This document shows positions 25,326-32,723 of a stretch of 52,782 bases of DNA, one piece after another (position 1 is the stretch's first letter; each line of letters starts with the position of its first letter). Origin of the DNA: Pseudobutyrivibrio sp. YE44 (lineage in GTDB: Bacteria; Bacillota; Clostridia; Lachnospirales; Lachnospiraceae); assembly GCF_900104335.1 (NCBI RefSeq), contig NZ_FMXT01000015.1:1-52782 (forward strand), written 5' to 3'. A model generated the notes under the pieces. It was not told the DNA's origin. It searched no databases and saw nothing but the letters and a program-made list of their open reading frames with translations. The translations under genes and the position numbers were made by a program.

Positions 25326-26183
25326 TTATCTGTCTCTTACAACCTTGATTGTGGCTCTGAAATCTTCCTTTGCCATACCTCTATCAAGCGCTGTCTGATA
25401 TACATTAAGTGCATTTTCCTCTCCTGGCATCTGAACCCCACACTCATTTGCAAGGTTCACACATATTTTTACATCCTTAGCCATATTCTCAATTGAAAAT
25501 GCTGTTGTGTAGTCCTCTGCCTCAAGCTTCTTTGCCTGACCGTCTAAGTACCAGTTTGAAGCTCCGCCATATGAAACTGCTGTTGAAAAATCTGGAATTG
25601 TGATTCCGTTTGCCTTAGCAAGAGTGATTGTCTCGTTTACACCGTTCTGAATCTGTGAAACAAGAGCGTTGTGACAAATCTTCATAACCAAACCTTTTCC
25701 ATTGTCACCCATTCTGATAACGTTGCATCCCATATACAATAGGATAGGTTTCATTAATTCGAAGATTTTCTCATCGCCACCAACGTATATACCAAGTGTT
25801 CCGTCAATTGCTGCTGGCTTTGACTTTACAACTGGCGCATCAATAAACTGTGCACCTGTCTTTTTAACCATTTCAGAAATCTCCACTGAAACGCTTGGAT
25901 CAATTGTGCTCATGTCGATACAGATCTTTGAAGAATCAAGCACTCCCACAATTGACTGATAAACTGACTTTGAATGTTCACTCTTTGGAACCATAGAAAT
26001 GATAACGTCAGATTTCTGTGCCAACTCTACTGAATCCTTGCAAGGTACTGCACCCTTTGAGGCAAGCAAATCAACCTTTTCCTTTATAAAGTCGAAACAG
26101 TAAACTGTGTCATCATGTTTTTTTACGATATTCTCACACATGGACTCACCCATGATGCCGAGTCCGATAAATCCTATTTTCAT
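25326..26183 (-). CDS. Beta-hydroxyacid dehydrogenase family, probable 3-sulfolactaldehyde reductase (YihU-like)
   Basis: A 285-aa NAD(P)H-dependent enzyme that most likely reduces 3-sulfolactaldehyde to 2,3-dihydroxypropane-1-sulfonate, regenerating NAD+ during fermentation. The N-terminal Rossmann motif is FIGLGIMGESM. The substrate block reads DAPVVKSKPAAIDG where ordinary hydroxyisobutyrate dehydrogenases have DAPVSGG. This matches the layout of YihU (DVPVGRTSANAITG), with Lys in place of the YihU sulfonate-contacting Arg. The catalytic Lys lies in GLVMKICHNAL. ATG 26183 is chosen over 26204 because a GGGGGGA site lies 5 bases upstream. It is second in the operon, directly after the transaldolase that would supply its substrate. 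Confidence 0.85.
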   Translation of the reverse strand: MKIGFIGLGIMGESMCENIVKKHDDTVYCFDFIKEKVDLLASKGAVPCKDSVELAQKSDVIISMVPKSEHSKSVYQSIVGVLDSSKICIDMSTIDPSVSVEISEMVKKTGAQFIDAPVVKSKPAAIDGTLGIYVGGDEKIFELMKPILLYMGCNVIRMGDNGKGLVMKICHNALVSQIQNGVNETITLAKANGITIPDFSTAVSYGGASNWYLDGQAKKLEAEDYTTAFSIENMAKDVKICVNLANECGVQMPGEENALNVYQTALDRGMAKEDFRATIKVVRDR

Positions 26184-26220
26184 TGTATCCCCCCTGATAA
26201 TCAATGTTTTATTAACTCAT

Positions 26221-26904
26221 CTACTGTGCTGTGTTGTCCCATGCTTCACAGAAGGTTTTAAGTCCCTGTGTTGTGTATGCATGCTTCATGCAATCCTGAT
26301 ATACTGCAAGTCCACAAGTAACAATGTCTGCACCTGCTACTGCACAATCAGCAATCTGCTTTGGTGTACGAAGTGCTGCACAGATAATTTGTGTCTTTCC
26401 GTGATATCCATAGTTCTTATAAATCTCTACGATATTCTTAATGTATTCCTTGCAATCCTCTCCGTTCTGCTCTTTCCATCCAATGAATGGTGAAACGAAA
26501 AGTGAACCATTCTTTGCTGGAAGAATTGCCTGAGCTGGCGAAAAGATAAGAGTTACGTTTGTTCTGATACCTTCCTTTTCAAGAATTCTAGCTGCTGCAA
26601 TACCTGACTCGATTGCAGGAATCTTAATAACGAAGTTTGGACTAAGCTTAGCAACCTCTCTTGCCATCTTTATCATATCTTCTGTGTTATCAAAGTGTGG
26701 ATTAATCTCTACTGATACTGGGAACTTATCAACCCCCTCAAGTCCCTCTTCTTTAATCCAGTTAGCAATATCTGTGATTGCTGTCATAAAAGGTTTTTCG
26801 CTCAGCATTATATGTCTTGGATTGGTAGTAACACCATCAATACCAAAAGTGTTGTATGCGAGTTTAATTTCATCTAATTTTGCACTGTCTAAAAAGAACT
26901 TCAT
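26221..26904 (-). CDS. 6-deoxy-6-sulfofructose transaldolase (SftT/SqvA type)
   Basis: A 227-aa class I transaldolase of the short TalC-like type. It should cleave sulfofructose, pass the dihydroxyacetone part to glyceraldehyde-3-phosphate, and yield fructose-6-phosphate plus 3-sulfolactaldehyde. Schiff-base Lys94 lies in FVIKIPA, Asp6 in FFLDSA and the family motif at 24-32 reads GVTTNPRHI. Ordinary transaldolases have NPSL or NPTL here, so Arg-His is a deviation and may mark the sulfonated substrate (inference). It is the first gene of an eight-gene operon, preceded by a consensus promoter and two copies of the repressor operator. The surrounding sulfoquinovosidase and YihU-like reductase make a housekeeping pentose-phosphate role unlikely. 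Confidence 0.87.
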   Translation of the reverse strand: MKFFLDSAKLDEIKLAYNTFGIDGVTTNPRHIMLSEKPFMTAITDIANWIKEEGLEGVDKFPVSVEINPHFDNTEDMIKMAREVAKLSPNFVIKIPAIESGIAAARILEKEGIRTNVTLIFSPAQAILPAKNGSLFVSPFIGWKEQNGEDCKEYIKNIVEIYKNYGYHGKTQIICAALRTPKQIADCAVAGADIVTCGLAVYQDCMKHAYTTQGLKTFCEAWDNTAQ

Positions 26905-26920
26905 TTGTGTGCCTCCTCCT

Positions 26921-26941
26921 TTAATTAAATCTCTTAATTAA
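26921..26941 (-). promoter_or_regulatory. Operator O1 of the transaldolase operon
   Basis: TTAATTAA-ATCTC-TTAATTAA, 17 bp upstream of the transaldolase ATG and covering the predicted transcription start. The same 8-5-8 layout recurs at 27010, 28509 and 29812. A repressor bound here would block the polymerase. The ROK protein encoded at 28.6 kb is the obvious candidate. Confidence 0.75.
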
Positions 26942-26946
26942 TTATC

Positions 26947-26975
26947 ATTATCATCATCTACTTGGTCTATGTCAA
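26947..26975 (-). promoter_or_regulatory. Sigma-A promoter of the sulfoquinovose operon
   Basis: Minus strand: TTGACA (26970-26975), 17-bp spacer, GATAAT (26947-26952). The predicted start near 26940 falls in operator O1. Confidence 0.8.
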
Positions 26976-27009
26976 TCATTTTGATACCATTTTCAAGTTT
27001 TCGTAAATT

Positions 27010-27030
27010 TTAATTAAATCTTTTAATTAT
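27010..27030 (-). promoter_or_regulatory. Operator O2 upstream of the same promoter
   Basis: TTAATTAA-ATCTT-TTAATTAT lies 35 bp upstream of the -35 box. Its centre is 89 bp from the O1 centre, so two bound repressor dimers could loop the promoter (inference). Confidence 0.65.
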
Positions 27031-27066
27031 TTTTTATAAAACTTTACTAATTGATTCTGACTTATC

Positions 27067-28491
27067 CTATAAAACCCCAAATCCTGACCAAATAAGCATT
27101 GTCAGGTAGCCTACTGCCACTGCTGCAACCATTCTTGCACCGCAAACAACTAGGCCATTCTTTAATAATTTTTCTGGATCCAATCCATATCCCACTGAAA
27201 TAGCTCTGACACTAACTGGTAGTAACGATTCGAAATTCATGCCCATAGCTGTAGTGAAAATATATGGTATTGGATTCAACCCCATTTGTGTTGTAACCCC
27301 TATCACTATAGGTAGTGTAACAGCTGCAGACACTGTACTGTTTGTCATTTCGGAGATAAAACATGCAAAAACGGTGAAAATGAAAATTGTGCCTAAACCA
27401 CCGCTTAAATTGGCCTTTGAAATAAGTGTTGCAATAGATTCATTAGCCCCTGAACCAACAAGAATTTGCCCTAATGCAAGGCCTCCTGCGAAGAGTAGAA
27501 GCATGCCCCACATAACTTCTTTTTGAGCCTTATCCCAGGTAAGAAGCATCTCTTTTTTCTCAGCAGAAACAATAACGAAATTTAAAAATCCTAGAATCAA
27601 AAACAAATATGCTGGAACAAGTCCTGGAAGAAGCTCTGCATATAAAGGTCTGATAAAAGAACCTAACATTGCTGCAATAAACAATACAAGACTAATCTTT
27701 TCATCCTTTTTCATTGGGCCTAGCTCTTCATAGCACTTTTCAAAATACTCCTTGGTGCCTGATAAAGAGTTAGTTTCCAGTGGCTTCAAAAGCATCACTA
27801 CAAGCACCACTGCAGTGGCAATAATTGTATATGGCAACATTCTGGTAATCCAGTCCACGTACATAAACTCTTTTCCTGTATAGTCCTCTATGAAAGAAAT
27901 TGCAGTTATGTTCATGGCTCCACCTAAAGGTGTTCCTGCTCCTCCCACCTGAGAGCCCCAGGCAATGGCACAAAGAATTGGTGTAGCCACCTCACATTTT
28001 TTAATATCCTTATATCCTGCTGCTGCAAGCATCGATACCGCAATAGGAGTAAAAATAGCTACCACTACAACGTTTGGCATCATGTTAGACATTACTACTG
28101 CTGCCAAAAGCCATACGGTTATTTGAGACTTCATGGATGGGCCTATAAGAGAAAGTGCCTTTAAGGATATTCTCTTATCCAATCCTATCTCCGACCAAGG
28201 TGCTGTAAGTAAGCATGATCCAAAAATCAGTATGATACTTCCAGAAGCATATTGGGAAATCACACTATCCATTGGCACCATATTAAAGAGTGCATTTAAG
28301 GCTACTGGTAGCAATGCTGTAACCGTAATGTCCACCGGTCTTGTGACCCACCAATATATCATCCAGGTGCCTACACCTATTCCCTTTGCAGCATTAAGTT
28401 CGGTGACGCCAGAACTTCCCAAGGCAAAAACAATCAACGCAAATAGCCCCGGCCCCATTAATAAATTAATAATTCTTTTCTTGTTGTCCAT
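27067..28491 (-). CDS. DASS/SLC13 family anion transporter, probable DHPS exporter or sulfonate carrier
   Basis: A 474-aa membrane protein with about 12 helices of the divalent-anion:sodium symporter family. Both pseudo-repeat motifs are visible: SNMMPNVVVVAIFTPIAVSM in the first half and SEMTNSTVSAAVTLPIVIGV in the second (SNT-like hairpin tips), plus WGSQVGGAGTPLGGAMNI. Family members move sulfate, dicarboxylates or other anions. The operator 18 bp before its ATG ties it to the sulfoquinovose regulon, so the fitting jobs are export of dihydroxypropanesulfonate or uptake of a sulfonate. It has its own RBS (GGGGAAGG) and sits between the repressor gene and the catabolic operon. Family is firm; substrate and direction are inferred. 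Confidence 0.85.
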   Translation of the reverse strand: MDNKKRIINLLMGPGLFALIVFALGSSGVTELNAAKGIGVGTWMIYWWVTRPVDITVTALLPVALNALFNMVPMDSVISQYASGSIILIFGSCLLTAPWSEIGLDKRISLKALSLIGPSMKSQITVWLLAAVVMSNMMPNVVVVAIFTPIAVSMLAAAGYKDIKKCEVATPILCAIAWGSQVGGAGTPLGGAMNITAISFIEDYTGKEFMYVDWITRMLPYTIIATAVVLVVMLLKPLETNSLSGTKEYFEKCYEELGPMKKDEKISLVLFIAAMLGSFIRPLYAELLPGLVPAYLFLILGFLNFVIVSAEKKEMLLTWDKAQKEVMWGMLLLFAGGLALGQILVGSGANESIATLISKANLSGGLGTIFIFTVFACFISEMTNSTVSAAVTLPIVIGVTTQMGLNPIPYIFTTAMGMNFESLLPVSVRAISVGYGLDPEKLLKNGLVVCGARMVAAVAVGYLTMLIWSGFGVL

Positions 28492-28508
28492 GATAAAAAC
28501 CTTCCCCT

Positions 28509-28529
28509 TTGATTAAGACTTTTAATTAA
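28509..28529 (-). promoter_or_regulatory. Operator in front of the DASS transporter gene
   Basis: TTGATTAA-GACTT-TTAATTAA, same 8-5-8 layout, 18 bp before the ATG. An AATAAT -10 overlaps its edge (28529-28534), but no convincing -35 was found at 16-18 bp. Confidence 0.7.
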
Positions 28530-28535
28530 TTATTC

Positions 28536-28568
28536 CGAAAAAATAGGAGAGATTTACTTCTCCCCTAC
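28536..28568 (-). terminator. Intrinsic terminator after the ROK regulator gene
   Basis: Minus strand: TAGGGGAGA pairs with TCTCTCCTA (one A-C mismatch, short loop) and continues into T6. It separates the regulator transcript from the DASS gene. Confidence 0.7.
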
Positions 28569-28588
28569 TATTCCTTCAGGTATTAATT

Positions 28589-29794
28589 CTATGCATAAAA
28601 CCATTCGTTAAGCGCTGTAGCTAAAGGCTCAATGTGATTCTCACGAATGCTGTTTTCCGACTTGATAAACACACCTTCCTTCAGGCTACTGTCATATTCT
28701 TTATATTTCTGTATGAATCTCTTATAGATGCCTTCTACATCAAACATGTACCCCATCAGTATGACCTTTCCTGGATCTAACAGGGTTCTATAATTCCTCA
28801 TAGAGAAAGCTAACATCTCTATTTTAGAATCAAAGATATCCAGAATCTTTTCGTCTGATATCTCCGCCCACTCATCAACGTTTTTGTAGGTCATTTCGTT
28901 GCCTTCATTAAACCACTGTTCCAGGCCTGGCATCTTCTTTGGAGCCTTTTCATACTCCGCCTGAATGTCGTCCATAATTGCATGGGTGGAAATCTCTGTC
29001 TCAAGGCAACCCTTCATTCCGCAGTTGCATGGCTTTCCATCTTTATTAACAGAAACATGTCCGATTTCTGCTGACATGCCATTGGCACCACCATAGATAC
29101 AATGGTCTGTAATAATGGCAGAGCCAACACCCGGGCCCCATTTCAAAATAATGAAGTTGGCATCCTCTTTTCCGTCTCCAAAAAGAATCTCGTTTTCAGC
29201 AGATGTCTTAAGGTTGTTTTCCACAACAACTCTAATGCCAAGCTTTTCTGACAAAATCTTGCCCACAGGAACTGGCTTGGTCCAGATACTAAAGGAATTT
29301 ACACTGATACCTTTTTCCCTGTCCACAAGACCTGGAACAGATACTGCTGCACCTAAAACATCATTCTTTGATATGCCCTTTCCCCACATTATCTTGGCAC
29401 TTTCTACCGCGATTTTTTCTAGGAAGATTTCAGGCTTTCCTTTCTTTTCAGTTAAGATTGTGATGCTGTCTAGAACCAATCCCTTCAGGTTGGTTATAGA
29501 AATGTACGTCTCATCCGTTTCAATGCAAATGCACAAAATATATTTGTACAACGGGTTGATATCCACAAGAATCTTCTTGCGCCCGGCTCGTTTTTCCTCT
29601 ACAGCCTCTCCAAGCTCGTTAATTATGCCCTCATCAATTAACTCATTGCAGATAAGTGTTACGCTGGCTGCAGTTAACCCAGCTTTTTTCGCTATATCCT
29701 TTCTGGACATAGCCCCCTCATTATTTAGGATGTGAAGTATCGCAGATCTGTTATTATTTTTTACATTTTCCAGATTAATTCCTTGATATTTCAT
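28589..29794 (-). CDS. ROK family transcriptional repressor (XylR/NagC type)
   Basis: A 401-aa sugar-responsive repressor. The N-terminal winged helix (about 15-75) reads AILHILNNEGAMSRKDIAKKAGL then ASVTLICNELIDEGII. The ROK domain (about 85-395) has AAVSVPGLVDREKG, the GPGVGSAI glycine loop, GGANGMSAEIGHVSV and the zinc site CNCGMKGCLE. Two features link it to the sulfoquinovose genes: it lies next to them, and the TTAATTAA-type operator is in its own promoter as well as in theirs. The likely inducer is sulfoquinovose, sulfofructose or a phosphorylated intermediate (inference). It has its own promoter and terminator and is probably autorepressed. It is not an enzyme of the pathway; a true ROK kinase lacks the helix-turn-helix. 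Confidence 0.9.
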   Translation of the reverse strand: MKYQGINLENVKNNNRSAILHILNNEGAMSRKDIAKKAGLTAASVTLICNELIDEGIINELGEAVEEKRAGRKKILVDINPLYKYILCICIETDETYISITNLKGLVLDSITILTEKKGKPEIFLEKIAVESAKIMWGKGISKNDVLGAAVSVPGLVDREKGISVNSFSIWTKPVPVGKILSEKLGIRVVVENNLKTSAENEILFGDGKEDANFIILKWGPGVGSAIITDHCIYGGANGMSAEIGHVSVNKDGKPCNCGMKGCLETEISTHAIMDDIQAEYEKAPKKMPGLEQWFNEGNEMTYKNVDEWAEISDEKILDIFDSKIEMLAFSMRNYRTLLDPGKVILMGYMFDVEGIYKRFIQKYKEYDSSLKEGVFIKSENSIRENHIEPLATALNEWFYA

Positions 29795-29811
29795 ATTCCC
29801 CTCTCTGATAT

Positions 29812-29832
29812 TTATTTAAAGCTTTTAATTAA
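29812..29832 (-). promoter_or_regulatory. Operator in the repressor's own promoter
   Basis: TTATTTAA-AGCTT-TTAATTAA, 18 bp before the repressor ATG and over its predicted start point. Degenerate half-sites (TTAATTAT, TGATTAA, TTAATTCA) follow at 29875-29903, a possible second, weaker site. Confidence 0.7.
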
Positions 29833-29837
29833 TTACT

Positions 29838-29866
29838 ATTATGGTGTCTACAATCCCTGATGTCAA
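29838..29866 (-). promoter_or_regulatory. Sigma-A promoter of the ROK repressor gene
   Basis: Minus strand: TTGACA (29861-29866), 17-bp spacer, CATAAT (29838-29843). The layout relative to the operator is the same as at the transaldolase operon. Confidence 0.75.
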
Positions 29867-29907
29867 CAATATTTTTAATTATTTCTGATTAACTTTTAAT
29901 TCATTAT

Positions 29908-29942
29908 ATAAAAAAAACGCCTCTCTTTCGAGAGGCATTTTA
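29908..29942 (-). terminator. Intrinsic terminator after pyruvate kinase
   Basis: Minus strand: GCCTCTC pairs with GAGAGGC around a 4-nt loop, then GTTTTTTTT. It lies about 16 bp past the pyk stop and insulates the repressor gene. Confidence 0.88.
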
Positions 29943-29957
29943 TTATGTCATATTCTA

Positions 29958-31373
29958 TTACTGAATAGTCTCAACCTTGATTGTGTTTGTGTTACCAACG
30001 TTACCGTCGATAGGACCACCTGTAAGAACAACCATGTCGCCCTGCTTTAAGTTAAACATCTGCTGAACACGGTTTGTTGCATGGTAGAACATAACATCAA
30101 GAGACTTGAATCTGTCTACGAGAACTGGTGTAACACCCCAGCTAAGAGCAAGTCTTCTCCAAACCTTCTTGTCTGTAGTCATAGCTACAACATCTACTGG
30201 GCAACGGAAACGGCTAACACGCTTTGCTGTGTAACCAGACATTGTGCAAGCAACGATTGCCTTTGCTTCAACATCGATAGCCATTGAACATGTTGAATGG
30301 CAAACAGCATCTGCTGTGTTGATAACAGCGATATCTTCCTTGTGGAAACGACCTTCGTAGTTGATGTCGTTCTCTGTAGTCTCAGCGATTTCTGCCATTG
30401 TTGCAACAGCCTGAACTGGGTATTTACCCTGAGCTGACTCGCCTGAAAGCATGATAGCTGATGTACCATCATAAACAGCGTTAGCAACGTCAGAAATCTC
30501 AGCACGTGTAGGACGTGGATTTGTAATCATAGACTCAAGCATTTCTGTTGCTGTAACAACGCTCTTACCAAGAGCACGAGCCTTTGCGATAAGCTCCTTC
30601 TGAACAGCTGGAAGCTTAACGAATGGAATCTCAACACCAAGATCACCACGGGCTACCATGATACCATTTGCAATCTCAAGGATTTCCTCAACATTGTCAA
30701 CACCTGGCTGATTCTCAATCTTTGCGATAACGACGATATCCTTACCACCGTTTTCATCAAGGAAAGTTCTAAGCTCTTCCATATCCTTCTTTGTAGAAAC
30801 GAAAGAAGCTGCAACGAAATCAACTTCGTTCTCGATACCGAAAAGGATATCCTTCTTGTCCTGCTCTGAAAGATAAGGACCAGACATAACCTTGTTAGGG
30901 AAGCTCATAGACTTCTTGTTTGACATTGTTCCGCCTGTTGTACACTTTGTGATAACGTCATGTCCCTGGATGTCTGTAACCTCGAAGAACACGATACCAT
31001 TACATACTGAAAGTGTGTCACCAACTGCAAGATCCTTGTGAAGGTTCTTGTGTGTAACTGAAACACGTGTCTCATCACCTTCAACATCATCTGTTGTGAA
31101 GATGAATGTGTCGCCTTCTTTAACAGTAACTGAACCGTCTTTGAAGGTCTTAATACGATACTCTGGGCCCTTTGTATCAAGCAAAATAGCGATTGGAAGG
31201 TTAAGCTTCTTGCGAACCTTTTTAACCAAATCCATCTTCATGCCCTGCTCCTCATGATCTCCATGGGAGAAGTTCATTCTTGCTACGTTCATACCGGCTT
31301 TTGCCATCTCTGTAAGAGTTTCCTCATTCATGCTGGCTGGACCGATTGTACAAATAATTTTTGTTTTTCTCAT
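29958..31373 (-). CDS. pyk: Pyruvate kinase
   Basis: Final ATP-forming step of glycolysis, phosphoenolpyruvate plus ADP to pyruvate. The 471-aa sequence has the opening KTKIICTIGPAS, NFSHGDHEE, the active-site block IVVIAKIENQPGVDN with the catalytic Lys and Glu, GIMVARGDLGVEIP, and the C-terminal allosteric domain. It lacks the extra PEP-utiliser domain found in Bacillus-type enzymes, so the length is that of the short form. A GAGAGG site precedes the ATG. It is a single gene with its own promoter and terminator. Glycolysis at this point would also take fructose-6-phosphate made by the neighbouring sulfo-transaldolase route. Confidence 0.97.
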   Translation of the reverse strand: MRKTKIICTIGPASMNEETLTEMAKAGMNVARMNFSHGDHEEQGMKMDLVKKVRKKLNLPIAILLDTKGPEYRIKTFKDGSVTVKEGDTFIFTTDDVEGDETRVSVTHKNLHKDLAVGDTLSVCNGIVFFEVTDIQGHDVITKCTTGGTMSNKKSMSFPNKVMSGPYLSEQDKKDILFGIENEVDFVAASFVSTKKDMEELRTFLDENGGKDIVVIAKIENQPGVDNVEEILEIANGIMVARGDLGVEIPFVKLPAVQKELIAKARALGKSVVTATEMLESMITNPRPTRAEISDVANAVYDGTSAIMLSGESAQGKYPVQAVATMAEIAETTENDINYEGRFHKEDIAVINTADAVCHSTCSMAIDVEAKAIVACTMSGYTAKRVSRFRCPVDVVAMTTDKKVWRRLALSWGVTPVLVDRFKSLDVMFYHATNRVQQMFNLKQGDMVVLTGGPIDGNVGNTNTIKVETIQ

Positions 31374-31435
31374 TCAAAAAACCTCTCTATCTTTATCTTT
31401 AAACAACACACGTTTAAAAAATCGAAATCCGTTCT

Positions 31436-31464
31436 ATGATAACACCAAATGGCATTTCAGTAAA
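31436..31464 (-). promoter_or_regulatory. Possible promoter of pyk
   Basis: Minus strand: TTTACT (31459-31464), 17-bp spacer, TATCAT (31436-31441), giving a leader of about 55 nt. The rest of the 228-bp gap to glgD is AT-rich with no further element seen. Confidence 0.4.
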
Positions 31465-31601
31465 CAACAGATTTCTATTATTTGTCCGTAAAGCCCCCTA
31501 ATATCTCCCAACATTATTACTTTTCTATTTTATCATAAAGAATAACATATGTCCTTGTACGAAGTGTGAAAATAACGGTTCATTTTTGTACTATTTGCCA
31601 A

Positions 31602-32720
31602 CTACAAAACATCGTTACGTCTTACATAGGCAGGAGTAACTGATTCAGACACAATCTTCTTCACATTCTTCACCTTTACCCACTTATCAATAACGGCATT
31701 TTCAATATAAGTTCCGTCAGAAATATCTGTGTATGATAGAATTATTGAATTCTTTATGATTGCTCCCTTTCCAATGTGCACATTACGTCCGATGATTGAA
31801 TTCTCAACAGTTCCTTCGATAAGAGCCGCGTTACAAACCATAGAGTTGGTAACCTTTGCTCCCTGGAAGTACTGAGTTGGACAGGCATCAGTGGTCTTTG
31901 TGTAGAATGGCCAATCCTGCTTAAAGAAATCCATGGCAGTTTCATAATCAAGAAGTTCCATATTTGCTCTGTAGAAATCATCCAAACTGGTGATTGCTGC
32001 AAAAAATCCCTTGTGCTGATAGCCTCTTACATCAAGTGTTTCGCAAGAAAGACCAATCATATCTGCCAAAGAATATGCGCTTGATTCTCTTCTAGCCTTT
32101 CTAATCAAATCTACAAAAAGCTTCTTAGACATAACATAGGTGTCCATGCTGATGTTCTTCTCCTTGGCAGTACCCATGTTTCTCTCTAGACTTTGAACAC
32201 CCTTTTGCTTGTTGAGATTTACCACGTTACAAGCTCTGTAATATTCCTTTGCCTGATCCACCTTGTGATAAAGGACAGTAATATCATTTCCTGCCTCTAC
32301 ATGAGCATCCAAAAGTTCCTGATAGTCCTGCTTGTATACCATGTAGCTAGGAGCAATAATAACGTAATCCTGAGGCATACGCTCTATCTGCTCGCAATTC
32401 TCTATATATGCGTTTATATCTGTGTTATAGATAGAATTTGCGCCATTCTGCTGAGTAAACAACAACTGAAGGTTACCACGCTTTGAGTTGATGTTGTAAT
32501 GACGGCCAGATCCAATATGCTCCACCAAGGAACGAGGACGGCTGTTAAGATAAACGTGAATTCTGTTAATGCCACTGTTACTCATATTTGAAAGGGCAAA
32601 GTCTATGACTCTGAATCTTCCAAGGAAAGAAAAGGCTCCAATAGGTCTGTAGTCGTGAAGACCTTCAACTCTAATATAGTTTGCTGCGGAATTAATCACG
32701 CCAAAAGCTTTATTTGCCAT
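31602..32720 (-). CDS. glgD: Glucose-1-phosphate adenylyltransferase-like subunit GlgD
   Basis: A 372-aa partner of GlgC in ADP-glucose synthesis for glycogen. It has the nucleotidyltransferase fold, but the N-terminal catalytic loop is altered (INSAANYIRVEGLHDYRPIGAF instead of a GGxGxRL-type loop), as in GlgD proteins. These are regulatory or weakly active subunits in Firmicutes GlgC-GlgD complexes. NMSNSGINRIHVYLNSRP and the left-handed beta-helix C-terminus (NSIIGRNVHIGKGAIIKNSII) are clear. It starts 3 bp after glgC, with its GGGGGAGG site at the glgC end, so the two are coupled. Length is typical. Confidence 0.93.
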   Translation of the reverse strand: MANKAFGVINSAANYIRVEGLHDYRPIGAFSFLGRFRVIDFALSNMSNSGINRIHVYLNSRPRSLVEHIGSGRHYNINSKRGNLQLLFTQQNGANSIYNTDINAYIENCEQIERMPQDYVIIAPSYMVYKQDYQELLDAHVEAGNDITVLYHKVDQAKEYYRACNVVNLNKQKGVQSLERNMGTAKEKNISMDTYVMSKKLFVDLIRKARRESSAYSLADMIGLSCETLDVRGYQHKGFFAAITSLDDFYRANMELLDYETAMDFFKQDWPFYTKTTDACPTQYFQGAKVTNSMVCNAALIEGTVENSIIGRNVHIGKGAIIKNSIILSYTDISDGTYIENAVIDKWVKVKNVKKIVSESVTPAYVRRNDVL

Positions 32721-32723
32721 AGT

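Noticed and set aside
28589-29794. ROK protein as a sugar kinase of the pathway
   Set aside because: A clear N-terminal winged helix and self-associated operator mark it as a repressor, and the transaldolase route needs no kinase.
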